From assembly GCA_025360105.1 (NCBI GenBank), contig JANYCT010000053.1, forward strand, positions 29,540 to 93,539: 64,000 bases of DNA. The letters are read 5' to 3'. The position numbers were made by a program, and so were the translations under genes. The DNA comes from Actinomycetes bacterium (GTDB taxonomy: Bacteria; Actinomycetota; Acidimicrobiia; Acidimicrobiales; Ilumatobacteraceae). Of this stretch, positions 17,059 through 25,286 are shown piece after piece (positions within the stretch are counted from its first letter, which is position 1; each line of letters starts with the position of its first letter). The notes beneath the pieces were generated by a model. It saw nothing but the letters and a program-made list of their open reading frames with translations, had not been told where the DNA came from and did not search any database.

Positions 17059-17298
17059 GTGAGGTGCGCGACGCTGAACAAGGTCGAGATGCTGCCCTGG
17101 GACGTGTGGGGGCTCGGCTGGGAACCGCCGGAGCAACCGACCTCGGAGATGTTGGCAGCGTTCGACGCGATCGCGGCGCTGACTGTGGACCCTGACCACA
17201 GACTCGACGACCTGCTCGACCGTTACGCGTCGGATCCCTCGTTCCGCATGGACGGCACCGTGTTCAGCGTGGCGCTCGGCGAGCAACAACGGGTCTGA
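17059..17298 (+). pseudogene. C-terminal remnant, possibly of a transglutaminase-like protein
   Basis: About 79 residues from GTG 17059. LNKVEMLPWDVWGLGWEPPE followed by AFDAIAALTVDPD resembles, from memory, the tail of actinobacterial transglutaminase-like proteins. The catalytic Cys-His-Asp core that should precede it is absent in all three forward frames upstream. It could instead be a small intact protein. Family assignment is tentative. Confidence 0.35.
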
Positions 17299-17371
17299 GA
17301 ATCCCGCACTACGCTCCCGTTGCGGACGGACACGGGCGTCGAGTTCGTCGACGGTGATGCAGGAGCATGTT

Positions 17372-17929
17372 GTGGCGAAGGTGATCTATGGGTCGAACAT
17401 GTCCCTCGACGGCTGGACCGAGGACGATCGCGGAGGCTTCAACTGGGCGCCGCCCGACGACGACGTGTTCGTGTCCATCACCGAACTCATGCGATCCGCA
17501 GGTACCTATCTCTATGGGCGGCGCATGTACGAGACCTTGGCCGTGTGGGAGACCGACCCAACTCTTGCCAACCACACGGATTTCCACGCCCGCTACGCGA
17601 GTGCATGGCAGGCCGCTGACAAGATCGTCTACTCGTCGACGCTGGACACACCACTCACCAGGAAGACGCGACTCGAACGTCACTTCGACCCCAACGTCGT
17701 TCGCGACCTCAAAGCGGAGGCTAAGCGAGACCTGTTGATCGGGGGACCGAACCTGGCGGCGCAGGCTCTCGCTGCCGGACTGGTCGACGAGCTGGTCCTG
17801 TTTATCTGGCCGATCGTGCTTGGCGGACGCGCCCCTGCATTGGCGCCGGATGCGCGTGCCGATCTGACACTCATCGACGAGCACCGATTCGGAAACGGCG
17901 TCGTACGTCTGCGCTACCGCGTGACGTGA
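17372..17929 (+). CDS. dihydrofolate-reductase-like protein (RibD C-terminal domain)
   Basis: 185 residues. KVIYGSNMSLDGWTED is the family opening, YLYGRRMYETLAVWE and DLLIGGPNLAAQALAAGLVDEL the NADPH-binding parts, and FIWPIVLGGRAPAL the end. These RibD_C proteins are related to DHFR but mostly of unknown substrate. Start GTG 17372 is chosen because AGGAG (17361-17365) lies 6 bases upstream and it gives the usual N-terminus; an ATG at 17357 is also in frame. Confidence 0.85.
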   Translation: MAKVIYGSNMSLDGWTEDDRGGFNWAPPDDDVFVSITELMRSAGTYLYGRRMYETLAVWETDPTLANHTDFHARYASAWQAADKIVYSSTLDTPLTRKTRLERHFDPNVVRDLKAEAKRDLLIGGPNLAAQALAAGLVDELVLFIWPIVLGGRAPALAPDARADLTLIDEHRFGNGVVRLRYRVT

Positions 17930-18038
17930 GCGCCACATGAGTTCTCGTTCTCGGTCCTGGTTCGGATTGGCAGTAGATCAGCGCCCTTCGGGGCATAAAT
18001 CCACGGCCGAAGCGCCTCGACCCGGGGCTTCACGATGG

Positions 18039-18110
<72 letters not shown>

Positions 18111-18147
18111 GTGTGCGTACAGGCTAGCGGTGTCTACCATCAGCCAC

Positions 18148-18513
18148 ATGTCCATTGAACGGCTCACCTTCATCTACGACGCAGATGGTTCATTGGTGGG
18201 GGAGTTGAAGTACTGGTTCGGGTCGTGGGTCGGGGCCACGCACTGTGCGTTGTGCGACATCACGCATCACAAGTTCGGCAAGCGTCGCTCGTTCAACGAA
18301 TGCGCTAGCCGGCTCGACGTACCCATCGAGTATCTGCACCGCGATCAGCTCAGTCCCGAACTCGTTGTGCTCACGGTCGGCGCGCTCCCGTGCGTTGTGG
18401 GACACAAGGTCGATGGTGACGTCGTGCTGCTGGCTGGTGAGCAACTCGAAGATCTTTCCGGCGACGTGAACGGGTTCGACACCGCGCTGCGCGCAGCGCT
18501 TGCCGCTCACTGA
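18148..18513 (+). CDS. conserved protein of unknown function with CxxC motif
   Basis: 121 residues. LTFIYDADGSLVGELKYWFG, HCALCDITHHKFGKR, then LDVPIEYLHRDQL and LPCVVG form a pattern I associate with an uncharacterised family in which the Cys-x2-Cys and following His residues are conserved. That suggests metal binding or redox activity. Start ATG 18148 rather than GTG 18130, since a -10-like TACCAT ends 7 bases upstream. Confidence 0.65.
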   Translation: MSIERLTFIYDADGSLVGELKYWFGSWVGATHCALCDITHHKFGKRRSFNECASRLDVPIEYLHRDQLSPELVVLTVGALPCVVGHKVDGDVVLLAGEQLEDLSGDVNGFDTALRAALAAH

Positions 18514-18562
18514 TCGGGCGATCGAGGCGACGCTGCGCCCAGGCGCACGCCAGACTGGTGGC

Positions 18563-19228
18563 ATGTACGTGCCAGACATTCTCGATGCCCCCCGCCCCGC
18601 AGCCGTCGACGCGCTGAGCGATTGGGTGATGCTCGACGACGGCATCGCTCGCATCGGGGTGCGTGAGCGCGCTCAGGGTGTGTACGTCGTGGCCGGTGCC
18701 GACATCGATGAGATGATCGTGTGCTCGGCAGGTCGCTACACCGTCGAGCACGGGGGCGAGTCGTTCGATGTCGTGTCGGGCACCTCGTGGGTGAAGCCAC
18801 GCGGTTGGGATGCGGTCATCACCGTGCATCAGACCGTGCGCGAGATGTACGTCATCGATGTGCGCCCCGGCGGCGCTGCGCCGTCGGCATATCTGTCGAA
18901 CGCCTACACGCTCGACCTCGGCACACCGAACGCCCGCCCCAGCCCTCGCGCCGGCGAGCCCAAGGATGCGTTGCACATCATGTGGGAACACAACGGTCTG
19001 GAGACCGGCGTGTGGGCATGCACGCCCGGCAGCTTCGGCATCTCACGCGACGGTTACGACGAAGTCATGCTGATCCTGTCGGGCCGCGCCACGATGCACG
19101 CCACCAACGGTCAGATCTTCACGCTGCAGGCCGGCTCGGTGTTGCTCACGCCCGAAGGTTTCGTCGGCTACTGGATCATCGAGGAGACCATCCGCAAGGT
19201 GTACGCGAAGGTGCTCCGCCCGGCATAG
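18563..19228 (+). CDS. two-cupin protein
   Basis: 221 residues with two cupin barrels. The first is around IDEMIVCSAGRYTVEHGGES and SGTSWVKPRGWDAV, the second around YDEVMLILSGRATMHATNGQ and GSVLLTPEGFVGYW. Both look like cupin_3 (DUF861, EutQ-like) and lack most of the usual His metal ligands. It may bind or modify a small carboxylate or sugar-like ligand. Start ATG 18563 gives the family-like N-terminus; the frame is open further upstream. It lies 49 bases after the CxxC gene, convergent with the SDR gene. Confidence 0.75.
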   Translation: MYVPDILDAPRPAAVDALSDWVMLDDGIARIGVRERAQGVYVVAGADIDEMIVCSAGRYTVEHGGESFDVVSGTSWVKPRGWDAVITVHQTVREMYVIDVRPGGAAPSAYLSNAYTLDLGTPNARPSPRAGEPKDALHIMWEHNGLETGVWACTPGSFGISRDGYDEVMLILSGRATMHATNGQIFTLQAGSVLLTPEGFVGYWIIEETIRKVYAKVLRPA

Positions 19229-19270
19229 ATATCCGCGATTGTGTCCTTGCGTTGATGCGGCCGAGCGAAC

Positions 19271-20104
19271 TCAGCCGATTTGAGTGAGGCCGCCGTCGAC
19301 AACGATCGACTGCGCCGTGATGTAGGCAGACTCGCCGCTGAGCAAGAACAAGGTCGCATATGCGATGTCCCATGCCGTGCCCTGTCGGCCCAGGGGCACG
19401 CGGGTGGTGCCGCGTGACGGCCGACCCGATGTCGCCCATCGCCCAAGCGGGGTGTCGATGAGGCCGGGCACCACCACGTTGGCGCGCACGCCCCGTCGTG
19501 ATCCTTCCATCGCTACGTGGCGACAGAGTCCGAACAGTGCTGCCTTCGATGCGTCGTAGGCGGGCAGGCGGCTGCCGGGCTTCAACCCGGCGATCGAACT
19601 GATCAGCACGATCGAACTGCCTTCGCTCATGACCGGCAACGCTGCCTTCGCGAGGAGGAAGTGAGAGCGCACGTTGACGTCGAAGACGTTGTCCCAGGTC
19701 TCGGCTGAAGTGCCCTGCAACCCACCACCACCGCCGATGCCAACGTTGGCAACCACGCCGTCGATGCCGCCGAGCGCCGCCAACGACTGCTCGATCACAC
19801 GAGCGCATGCATCGGCGTCGGAGACGTCGGCTTCGATGACGACAGCTCGGGCGCCCTCGGCCTCGACCAGTTCCGCTGTGTGATCCGCCGCAGCGCGATC
19901 CATGTCGACGCATGCGACCGACGCGCCCTCACGCGCCGCGAGAACGGCGATCGCGCGGCCGTTGCCCACGGGCGCGTCCGGATCGTCGATGTGGCGTGTA
20001 CCCGCGCCGACCACCACGATGCGCCGTCCGGCTAAGCGACCGCGGCCGGGTGCGAGCCCCGCCGATTCCGGCGAGAGCGCCGGCTCGGGACGTTCGGTAT
20101 TCAC
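19271..20104 (-). CDS. short-chain dehydrogenase/reductase
   Basis: 277 residues. Rossmann fold, NAD(P)-dependent oxidation or reduction of an alcohol/ketone. Catalytic residues are in LISSIAGLKPG (Ser) and YDASK (Tyr, Lys). The cofactor loop is unusual: VVGAGTRHIDDPDAPVGNG has about nine extra residues between the first Gly and the GNG end. NVGIGGGGGL replaces the normal NNAG. Start GTG 20104 overlaps the stop of the CMD-family gene (GTGA), so the two form an operon. The frame is open upstream, but that sequence is the other gene read in the wrong frame. Confidence 0.85.
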   Translation of the reverse strand: MNTERPEPALSPESAGLAPGRGRLAGRRIVVVGAGTRHIDDPDAPVGNGRAIAVLAAREGASVACVDMDRAAADHTAELVEAEGARAVVIEADVSDADACARVIEQSLAALGGIDGVVANVGIGGGGGLQGTSAETWDNVFDVNVRSHFLLAKAALPVMSEGSSIVLISSIAGLKPGSRLPAYDASKAALFGLCRHVAMEGSRRGVRANVVVPGLIDTPLGRWATSGRPSRGTTRVPLGRQGTAWDIAYATLFLLSGESAYITAQSIVVDGGLTQIG

Positions 20105-20706
20105 GATGGCCGGTCCCGCGGCAAGGGAAATGCTCCGTCGATGAACAGCGACGGCGGGAAGGCGTCGGTGTCGTCTTCCAGCTGCACCCCGAACGTGTTG
20201 AGCGCCATCGACACCAGTGTGTACTGGCCCACGGCGAACACGATGTCGAGCAACTGCTGCGTGTTCCATCGCTCGCTCAACTGCGTCCACGTGGGTTCGC
20301 TGATGAACTTGTCTTCGGACAGTTCGTCGGTGGCTGTCAAGAGCAGACGATCGTCGTCGCTCCATCCGGGCGCTGCCGGCCCTTCGGCAATGCGTTCGAT
20401 CTCGGCATCGCTGAGACCGCAGCGTCGGGCGATCTCGGCATGCTGTGCCCACTCATACCCGGAACCACACAGATAGCCGGTACGCAAGATGATCAGCTCG
20501 CGTTCACGGGCGGGCAGCGTGCTGCCATAGAGCACGTGGTTGGCGAACACCGTCCAGCGCTTGAGCAGCTTGGGATGGTGCGCAAGCGTGCGAAAGATAT
20601 TGAGGATTCGACCGCTGTTGCGCTCGATGCCTTCGAGGATCGGTCGGGAGTCAACATCCCAATCGGAGGAGTTGGTAAGCGGAACCCGTGGCTGACGTAG
20701 GCGCAT
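20101..20706 (-). CDS. carboxymuconolactone decarboxylase (CMD)-family protein
   Basis: 201 residues. The core LYGSTLPARERELIILRTGYLCGSGYEWAQHAE is the CMD/AhpD-like helical signature. The AhpD C-x-x-C pair is not complete (one Cys, then His nine residues on), so it is closer to the decarboxylase side. AhpD-type members act as peroxidase partners; this one more likely handles a small organic substrate. Start ATG 20706. Coupled to the SDR gene by a 4-base overlap, which suggests successive steps on one metabolite. Confidence 0.8.
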   Translation of the reverse strand: MRLRQPRVPLTNSSDWDVDSRPILEGIERNSGRILNIFRTLAHHPKLLKRWTVFANHVLYGSTLPARERELIILRTGYLCGSGYEWAQHAEIARRCGLSDAEIERIAEGPAAPGWSDDDRLLLTATDELSEDKFISEPTWTQLSERWNTQQLLDIVFAVGQYTLVSMALNTFGVQLEDDTDAFPPSLFIDGAFPLPRDRPS

Positions 20707-20769
20707 GGCCGAACAGTAGCGAGTGCGGAGCAAGCGCCGATCAGCGCAACCCGGTGGGTCGGGCAATGG

Positions 20770-20843
20770 TCGGAATGAGAGGATTTGAACCTCCGACCCC
20801 CTGCTCCCAAAGCAGGTGCGCTACCAAGCTGCGCCACATTCCG
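20770..20843 (-). tRNA. tRNA-Pro (anticodon TGG)
   Basis: The reverse strand folds into a 74-base cloverleaf. The acceptor CGGAATG pairs with CATTCCG, the T arm contains GGTTCAAATCC, and the anticodon loop TTTGGGA carries TGG. CCA is not encoded. Confidence 0.95.
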
Positions 20844-20856
20844 TAACGGGCGAAGC

Positions 20857-22032
20857 TTATCGGCCGGTGGTGGCCAAGCGCTCGACAGTTCGCAGCAGGC
20901 GCAGCACATCGTCGAGCTCGATGTAGCGAGCAACGCCGGCGCGGATCACGCCACCGGATTCAGCCAGGCCCAGTTGATCGACCACGTCGAGCGCGTAGTT
21001 GTGGCCGTCCCACACGGCGATCTTGTCGGCTGCGAGGGCCACTGCGGCGTCGGCAGGCGTGACTCCGGCGATGGTGAACGCAGCCGTTGGCGTGCGACCC
21101 TGCATGCCGGCGGGCCCCCACACCCGTACGCCATTGATGGACTGCAAACCGCTGAGCAAGGGTTCGAACACACTGTCCTCGTACTGCTCGATCTGATGTA
21201 GACCTTCCTCCATCAGGAATCGGGCAGTGGCCTCGACGCCGGCGACGCCCTCGAAGTTCGGCATCCCGGTCTCGAAACGTCGCGGGCCGCTCGACGCAGC
21301 GGGTCGCACGTGGAACAGCGCCAGCGAGTCGAGCAGATCGGGTTGCATGTAGAGCACGCCGGCGTGTGGGCCGTACCACTTGTACGGCGAGGTCACCAAC
21401 GCATCGCAACCCAACGACGCGATGTCGATGGGCTTGTGCGGCGCCCACGCGACGGCGTCGATGTATACGCGGGCGCCGACTGCGTGCGCGGCCTCGATGA
21501 TGGGTGCGTGATCGGGCACGGTGCCGAGCAGGTTCGATGCGCCGGCAATGGCCACCCACTTGGTGCGTTCGTCGATGAGGTCGATCACGTTCTGTACCGG
21601 CAGCGTGCCCGTGACCGGATCGAACGGTGCGAGCACGTGCTCGGCCCCAGCCCGCTCGCACGCCAACCGCCACGGCGTGACGTTGGCATCGTGATCCAGT
21701 TTCGTGCCTACCACCCGGTCGCCGGGCCGCAAGGTAGTGGCGATAGCTCGGGTGACGGCGAACGTGATGGTGGTCATGTTCGCCCCGAAGCACACCCCGC
21801 CCGGGTCAGCCCCGAACAACTGGGCAACGGTGCCTCGGGCTCGTTCGAGCAGATCGGCACAGGCCTCGGCCGCGACAAATGGCCCGCCCGCCGCCGCGTT
21901 CAGGCCACTTGCCATCCAATCTGTCGTGGCCTGAATGGCCACGTCTACCATCTGCGTTCCGGCCGGCCCGTCGAAGCGGGCCCACCCATCGCGAACTCCA
22001 GGGAACCGGTGCCGAAGCGAGGGGAACGTCAT
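20857..22032 (-). CDS. class V aminotransferase, cysteine desulfurase-like
   Basis: 391 residues, PLP-dependent fold type I. The Schiff-base Lys is in TSPYKWYGPH; the phosphate-binding and His regions are LDHDANVTPW and YIDAVAWAPH. It resembles the SufS-like TIGR01976 group rather than IscS. The catalytic Cys loop of true desulfurases is not visible, so sulfur transfer is doubtful. It is 39 bases downstream of the multicopper oxidase gene on the same strand and could share its transcript. Confidence 0.85.
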   Translation of the reverse strand: MTFPSLRHRFPGVRDGWARFDGPAGTQMVDVAIQATTDWMASGLNAAAGGPFVAAEACADLLERARGTVAQLFGADPGGVCFGANMTTITFAVTRAIATTLRPGDRVVGTKLDHDANVTPWRLACERAGAEHVLAPFDPVTGTLPVQNVIDLIDERTKWVAIAGASNLLGTVPDHAPIIEAAHAVGARVYIDAVAWAPHKPIDIASLGCDALVTSPYKWYGPHAGVLYMQPDLLDSLALFHVRPAASSGPRRFETGMPNFEGVAGVEATARFLMEEGLHQIEQYEDSVFEPLLSGLQSINGVRVWGPAGMQGRTPTAAFTIAGVTPADAAVALAADKIAVWDGHNYALDVVDQLGLAESGGVIRAGVARYIELDDVLRLLRTVERLATTGR

Positions 22033-22071
22033 GCCGCCAGCCTGCCAGAGCAGACCGACGGCATGCGAGCC

Positions 22072-23415
22072 TTACTTGACGATGACCGCAGTCACCATGC
22101 CGAACATGCCGTGGGGGCCTTCGGCGTGGTTGAGGATGTGGCAGTGCCACGCCCACACGCCGGGATCGGTGAAGTGGTAGAGCACCGTGTAGCGCTCGCC
22201 CGGTGCGACCAGGATCGTGTCCGACGGCATCGGCTCGGCCAGCGGCACGCCGTCCTTGGCGATGATGTAGCCGACCGGCTGATGCATGTGCATCGGGTGC
22301 GACATCAGACCTTCGTTGAAGTAGTTCACTTCCATGGTGTCGCCGACCTTGGCCGAGTAGGGCTCGGTAGCGGGGAAGCTCTTGCCGTTCAACGTCAGGC
22401 CGATCGTGCCAGCGTCGTTGAGCACCATGTTGACCGTCTGGTCGACCTTGGTGATGCCCTTCGAGGCCAGTGAGGCAGGGATGGGCATGTCGCCGATGAT
22501 GAAGGCCCCGGCCAAGCCGTTTGGTACCTGGGTCTGTGCGTTGTGATGCGAGTGGTACATACCCACCGATGGCTCGAGTGCGGTGAACTCATAGGTGAAC
22601 GACTGGCCGGGCTGCACTGGATCTTGGGTGTACGGATCGACACCGTCCATGGCATTGGGAACCCGGATGCCGTGGAAGTGAATCACCGTGGACTCGGGCA
22701 GTTCGTTCTTGAGTACGACCTTCACCTTGTCGCCCACGTTCACCTTGATCTGCGGGCCGGGAACCATGCCGTTGTAGGTCCACGCCTTGACAATCTTGCC
22801 CGGCTCGACTTCCCAATCCACGATCTTCGCGGTGAGGTCGAACTCCTTGGTTCCGTCGGCGAGCACGATGGGCTCCAAGTTGGTTCCGCCGAACGTGCTC
22901 TTCTTCTCATTGACAAATCGCAAGGCCCGGTCGGCCATCTCCTTGTCCATCTGCTGCCACGACATGGTGGTCTGCGTCGCTGCAGTGTCGGTTGTTGCGC
23001 CTGCTCCAGCTGCCACATGGATCATGCCGGTCATGCCCGAGGCTGCGTGGCCGGGGATGTTGCACTGCAGAGCAAGGGTGCCCTCGGCGACGTTCTTCAA
23101 CGTAAGCGTCTGGCTCTCGCCGGGCTGCAGATCGCGCGTGACGACATTGCGCCCGGGAATCGCGAAATTGTGGACGGCGGTGCCGCTGTTGTGAACCTGA
23201 ATGACCACATCGCCCGGCGGAACGTCGAGCATGTTGGGAGTGATCGCGAATTCGGAGAGGTTCACATCCACCGTCGTCGACACTGCGGTTGGGCCGGGTG
23301 CGGCCGCTGACGAGGTGTTGCCCGTGCGCGAAATGGCGAAGCCCGCAAACGCAAGTGCCACCACCCCGAGCCCGAAACCGCCGACAGCGAGCACAGATCT
23401 TTCATCGTTGTTCAT
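22072..23415 (-). CDS. membrane-anchored multicopper oxidase with N-terminal cupredoxin
   Basis: 447 residues. One membrane helix (about 7-29) anchors the protein with its domains outside. Residues about 45-135 form a separate plastocyanin-like domain with ligands in VHNFAIPG and LQCNIPGHAASGMTGM. A two-domain multicopper oxidase follows: HFHGIRVPNAMDG, MYHSHHNAQ, SHPMHMHQP and WAWHCHILNHAEGPHGMFGM. The type 1 copper Cys-His-Met set is only in the last domain (type B two-domain laccase), and the other His pairs build the trinuclear or type 2 site. It could oxidise phenols, metals or act as a nitrite reductase relative. Two DosR-like boxes precede it. Confidence 0.88.
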   Translation of the reverse strand: MNNDERSVLAVGGFGLGVVALAFAGFAISRTGNTSSAAAPGPTAVSTTVDVNLSEFAITPNMLDVPPGDVVIQVHNSGTAVHNFAIPGRNVVTRDLQPGESQTLTLKNVAEGTLALQCNIPGHAASGMTGMIHVAAGAGATTDTAATQTTMSWQQMDKEMADRALRFVNEKKSTFGGTNLEPIVLADGTKEFDLTAKIVDWEVEPGKIVKAWTYNGMVPGPQIKVNVGDKVKVVLKNELPESTVIHFHGIRVPNAMDGVDPYTQDPVQPGQSFTYEFTALEPSVGMYHSHHNAQTQVPNGLAGAFIIGDMPIPASLASKGITKVDQTVNMVLNDAGTIGLTLNGKSFPATEPYSAKVGDTMEVNYFNEGLMSHPMHMHQPVGYIIAKDGVPLAEPMPSDTILVAPGERYTVLYHFTDPGVWAWHCHILNHAEGPHGMFGMVTAVIVK

Positions 23416-23473
23416 GGCAGCCAGTCTGTTGGAAACGATGATTTCCGACGAGGGACTGCCGCCTCACGGTCAT

Positions 23474-23486
23474 GGGACTTTGGTCC
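23474..23486 (-). promoter_or_regulatory. DosR/DevR-box-like operator, proximal
   Basis: GGGACTTTGGTCC matches the core of the mycobacterial DosR consensus (GGGACTWWAGTCC) at 12 of 13 positions. It lies 58 bases upstream of the multicopper oxidase ATG, in the gap after the histidine kinase gene. A DosR-like regulator is encoded 1.1 kb away. Confidence 0.55.
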
Positions 23487-23495
23487 TTTGAGGAT

Positions 23496-23508
23496 GGGAC
23501 CAATGCCC
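23496..23508 (-). promoter_or_regulatory. DosR/DevR-box-like operator, distal
   Basis: GGGACCAATGCCC matches the same core at 10 of 13 positions. Its first base is 22 bp from that of the proximal box, two helical turns, as expected for cooperative dimers on one DNA face. Confidence 0.45.
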
Positions 23509-24516
23509 TCAGACAGGCACTCGCCAGGTGAGGCGTGTTCCACCGCCGGCCTTTGCGCGAATGTCGAAGGTTCCGCCAAGGCCATGGGCGCGAGCAGCCA
23601 GATTTCCCAGACCGTTGCCGCGGCCGATCGATTGCTCGTCGATACCCACGCCGTTGTCGTCGACGGTGACCATGAGATCCTGATCGACACGGATCTCGAC
23701 CAGCGTCTCCGTTGCGTGGGCGTGGCGGGCAACGTTGCCGAGCGCCTCACGGAGTGCGGCGAATAACTCGATCCGCACGTTGGCAGGCACCAGAAGTTCG
23801 GCCGCGCCATCGATGACGAGCCGCGGTGTGAAACCCAACACCCGTACGGCCTGGCGGACGATGTCTTGGATCTCCTGGCCGAAGGAACCGTGTCGTTGCG
23901 CAGAACCGAGGGTGAACACGGTGGTGCGAATCTCGCGGATCGCATGGTCGATCTGATCGACTGCAGAGCTGAGCCGAGTGGCGAGGGACTCGTCGACGAC
24001 CATCTCGAGCGCCTGCATTTCGAGCCCAAGTGCGAAGAGATGCTGCAACACCGTGTCGTGGAGGTCGCGTGCAATCCGTTCGCGTTCGGCCGCCAATGCG
24101 AGTGCCTCATTGGAGAGTTGGAGGCGACGCTCCTGATCCATCCGCTCGGAGATGTCACGCACGCTCGCGACCACAGAACGCCCTGACGCATCGTGGATCG
24201 TGCTGAGCGCGACTGCGACCGACACTTCGCTGCCGTCGCAGTGACGCAGGCGCACGTTGCCCGAAGGTCCCATCGGCCTCGAAGCGTTCGACACCACAAA
24301 TCCATCTCGGAGGTGGGGGTGCCCGGCGATTGCGTCCGCGGGAACCAGAACCTCGACGAGTTGGCCGATCAGTTCATTGGCGCCGTAACCAGACATCGTG
24401 GTGAGCTCGTCGTTCACGTAGGTGATCACACCGTTTTGATCGCAGATCACCAGTCCGTCGGGTGACCGCTCGATGACGGCTCGGGCAAGCTTCTCGGTCA
24501 GCGCTGATGACATCAT
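23509..24516 (-). CDS. PAS-domain sensor histidine kinase, DosS/NarX-like
   Basis: 335 residues, soluble. A PAS domain covers about 12-115 (GLVICDQNGVITYVNDELT; LRHCDGSEVSV). The HisKA_3 phosphoacceptor is ERIARDLHDTVLQHLFALGL, and the ATPase has ALREALGNVARHAHAT (N box), VTVDDNGVGI and GNGLGNLAARA. The output half resembles mycobacterial DosS/DosT, but a PAS domain replaces the haem GAF domains, so the signal may differ. Start ATG 24516 (a second ATG follows at once). Divergent from the response regulator gene with 85 bases between. Confidence 0.88.
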   Translation of the reverse strand: MMSSALTEKLARAVIERSPDGLVICDQNGVITYVNDELTTMSGYGANELIGQLVEVLVPADAIAGHPHLRDGFVVSNASRPMGPSGNVRLRHCDGSEVSVAVALSTIHDASGRSVVASVRDISERMDQERRLQLSNEALALAAERERIARDLHDTVLQHLFALGLEMQALEMVVDESLATRLSSAVDQIDHAIREIRTTVFTLGSAQRHGSFGQEIQDIVRQAVRVLGFTPRLVIDGAAELLVPANVRIELFAALREALGNVARHAHATETLVEIRVDQDLMVTVDDNGVGIDEQSIGRGNGLGNLAARAHGLGGTFDIRAKAGGGTRLTWRVPV

Positions 24517-24552
24517 GCCCGCACGGTATCGCAGCGAGCGCATGCCGATTCG

Positions 24553-24567
24553 GTGACGAAGGTCCCT
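24553..24567. promoter_or_regulatory. weak DosR-box-like site between kinase and regulator genes
   Basis: Read on the reverse strand, GGGACCTTCGTCAC fits 11 of 14 positions of GGGACTTTAGTCCC. It lies in the divergent intergenic region and could allow autoregulation. Weaker than the sites at 23474 and 23496. Confidence 0.3.
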
Positions 24568-24601
24568 AGTGTCAGACCTCTCGCCGTGATCAAATGGGGC
24601 G

Positions 24602-25261
24602 ATGACAGGCAAGGTACGCGTTTTTCTTCTTGACGATCACGAGGTTGTCCGCCAAGGCGTACGCGCCCTCCTCGAAGCATCGGGCCAGATCGAAGTCGTC
24701 GGTGAGGCGTCGAACGCGCAGGAGACGATGGGTCGCGTCGGGGCATGCCAGCCCGATGTCGCAGTGCTCGATGTGCGCATCCCCGATGGCAACGGCGTTG
24801 AAGTGTGCCGCGAGATACGCAGCGCATTTCCGGAGATCCACTGCCTGATGCTCACGTCTTATAGCGACGACGACGCGTTGTTCGAAGCAATCATGGCTGG
24901 CGCTTCGGGGTACGTGCTCAAGCAGATCCGCGGATCTGAACTCGTCTCGGCGGTGATGCGCGTGTCGCGCGGTGAGTCGTTGCTCGACCCTGCGGTCACC
25001 GGCAAGGTCTTGGCCCGCTTGCGGTCACCGGTTCCAGAAGACGAGCGCCTCGGTCGACTCAGCCCACAGGAGCGTCGCCTGCTCGAACTCATCGGGGAAG
25101 GTCTCACCAACCGTCAGATAGGCGAGCAGATGTTTCTCGCCGAAAAGACCGTCAAGAATTACGTATCGAACCTGTTGGCAAAGATGGGCATGCACCGCCG
25201 CACTGAAGTCGCCGTGTACGCGGCCCGGCTCGAGATCAACCAGGGTCGCCGACCCGAATAG
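24602..25261 (+). CDS. NarL-type response regulator, DosR/DevR-like
   Basis: 219 residues. Receiver: LLDDHEVVRQGVRALLE with D11 and D12, phospho-acceptor D57 in VLDVRIPDGNGVEVC, LTSYSDDDAL and switch Lys in GYVLKQI. LuxR helix-turn-helix: LSPQERRLLELIGEGLTNRQ then FLAEKTVKNYVSNLLAKMGM. The C-terminal domain reads almost like Mycobacterium tuberculosis DosR (GLTNKQI, MFLAEKTVKNYVS, LLAKLGM), including the DNA-reading KTVKNYVS. It should be phosphorylated by the divergent kinase and bind DosR-type boxes. ATG 24602 follows GGGGC. Ends in a strong terminator. Confidence 0.9.
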   Translation: MTGKVRVFLLDDHEVVRQGVRALLEASGQIEVVGEASNAQETMGRVGACQPDVAVLDVRIPDGNGVEVCREIRSAFPEIHCLMLTSYSDDDALFEAIMAGASGYVLKQIRGSELVSAVMRVSRGESLLDPAVTGKVLARLRSPVPEDERLGRLSPQERRLLELIGEGLTNRQIGEQMFLAEKTVKNYVSNLLAKMGMHRRTEVAVYAARLEINQGRRPE

Positions 25262-25284
25262 GGTCGACGACCCTGGTGTCTTTT
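25239..25284. terminator. bidirectional terminator
   Basis: A hairpin with 17-base arms (25239-25255 and 25261-25277, one 2x2 internal mismatch) and loop gaata is followed by gtctttt. It overlaps the last codons of the response regulator and separates it from the convergent ferritin-like gene that ends at 25287. Confidence 0.75.
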
Positions 25285-25286
25285 GC

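Noticed and set aside
16781..17062. 93-codon forward frame
   Set aside because: Mixed codon preference and no motif; it may be degraded sequence before the transglutaminase-like remnant.
20105..20452. N-terminal extension of the SDR gene by 116 codons
   Set aside because: The added sequence is Arg/His-rich and is the CMD-family gene read in another frame; the SDR homology starts right after GTG 20104.
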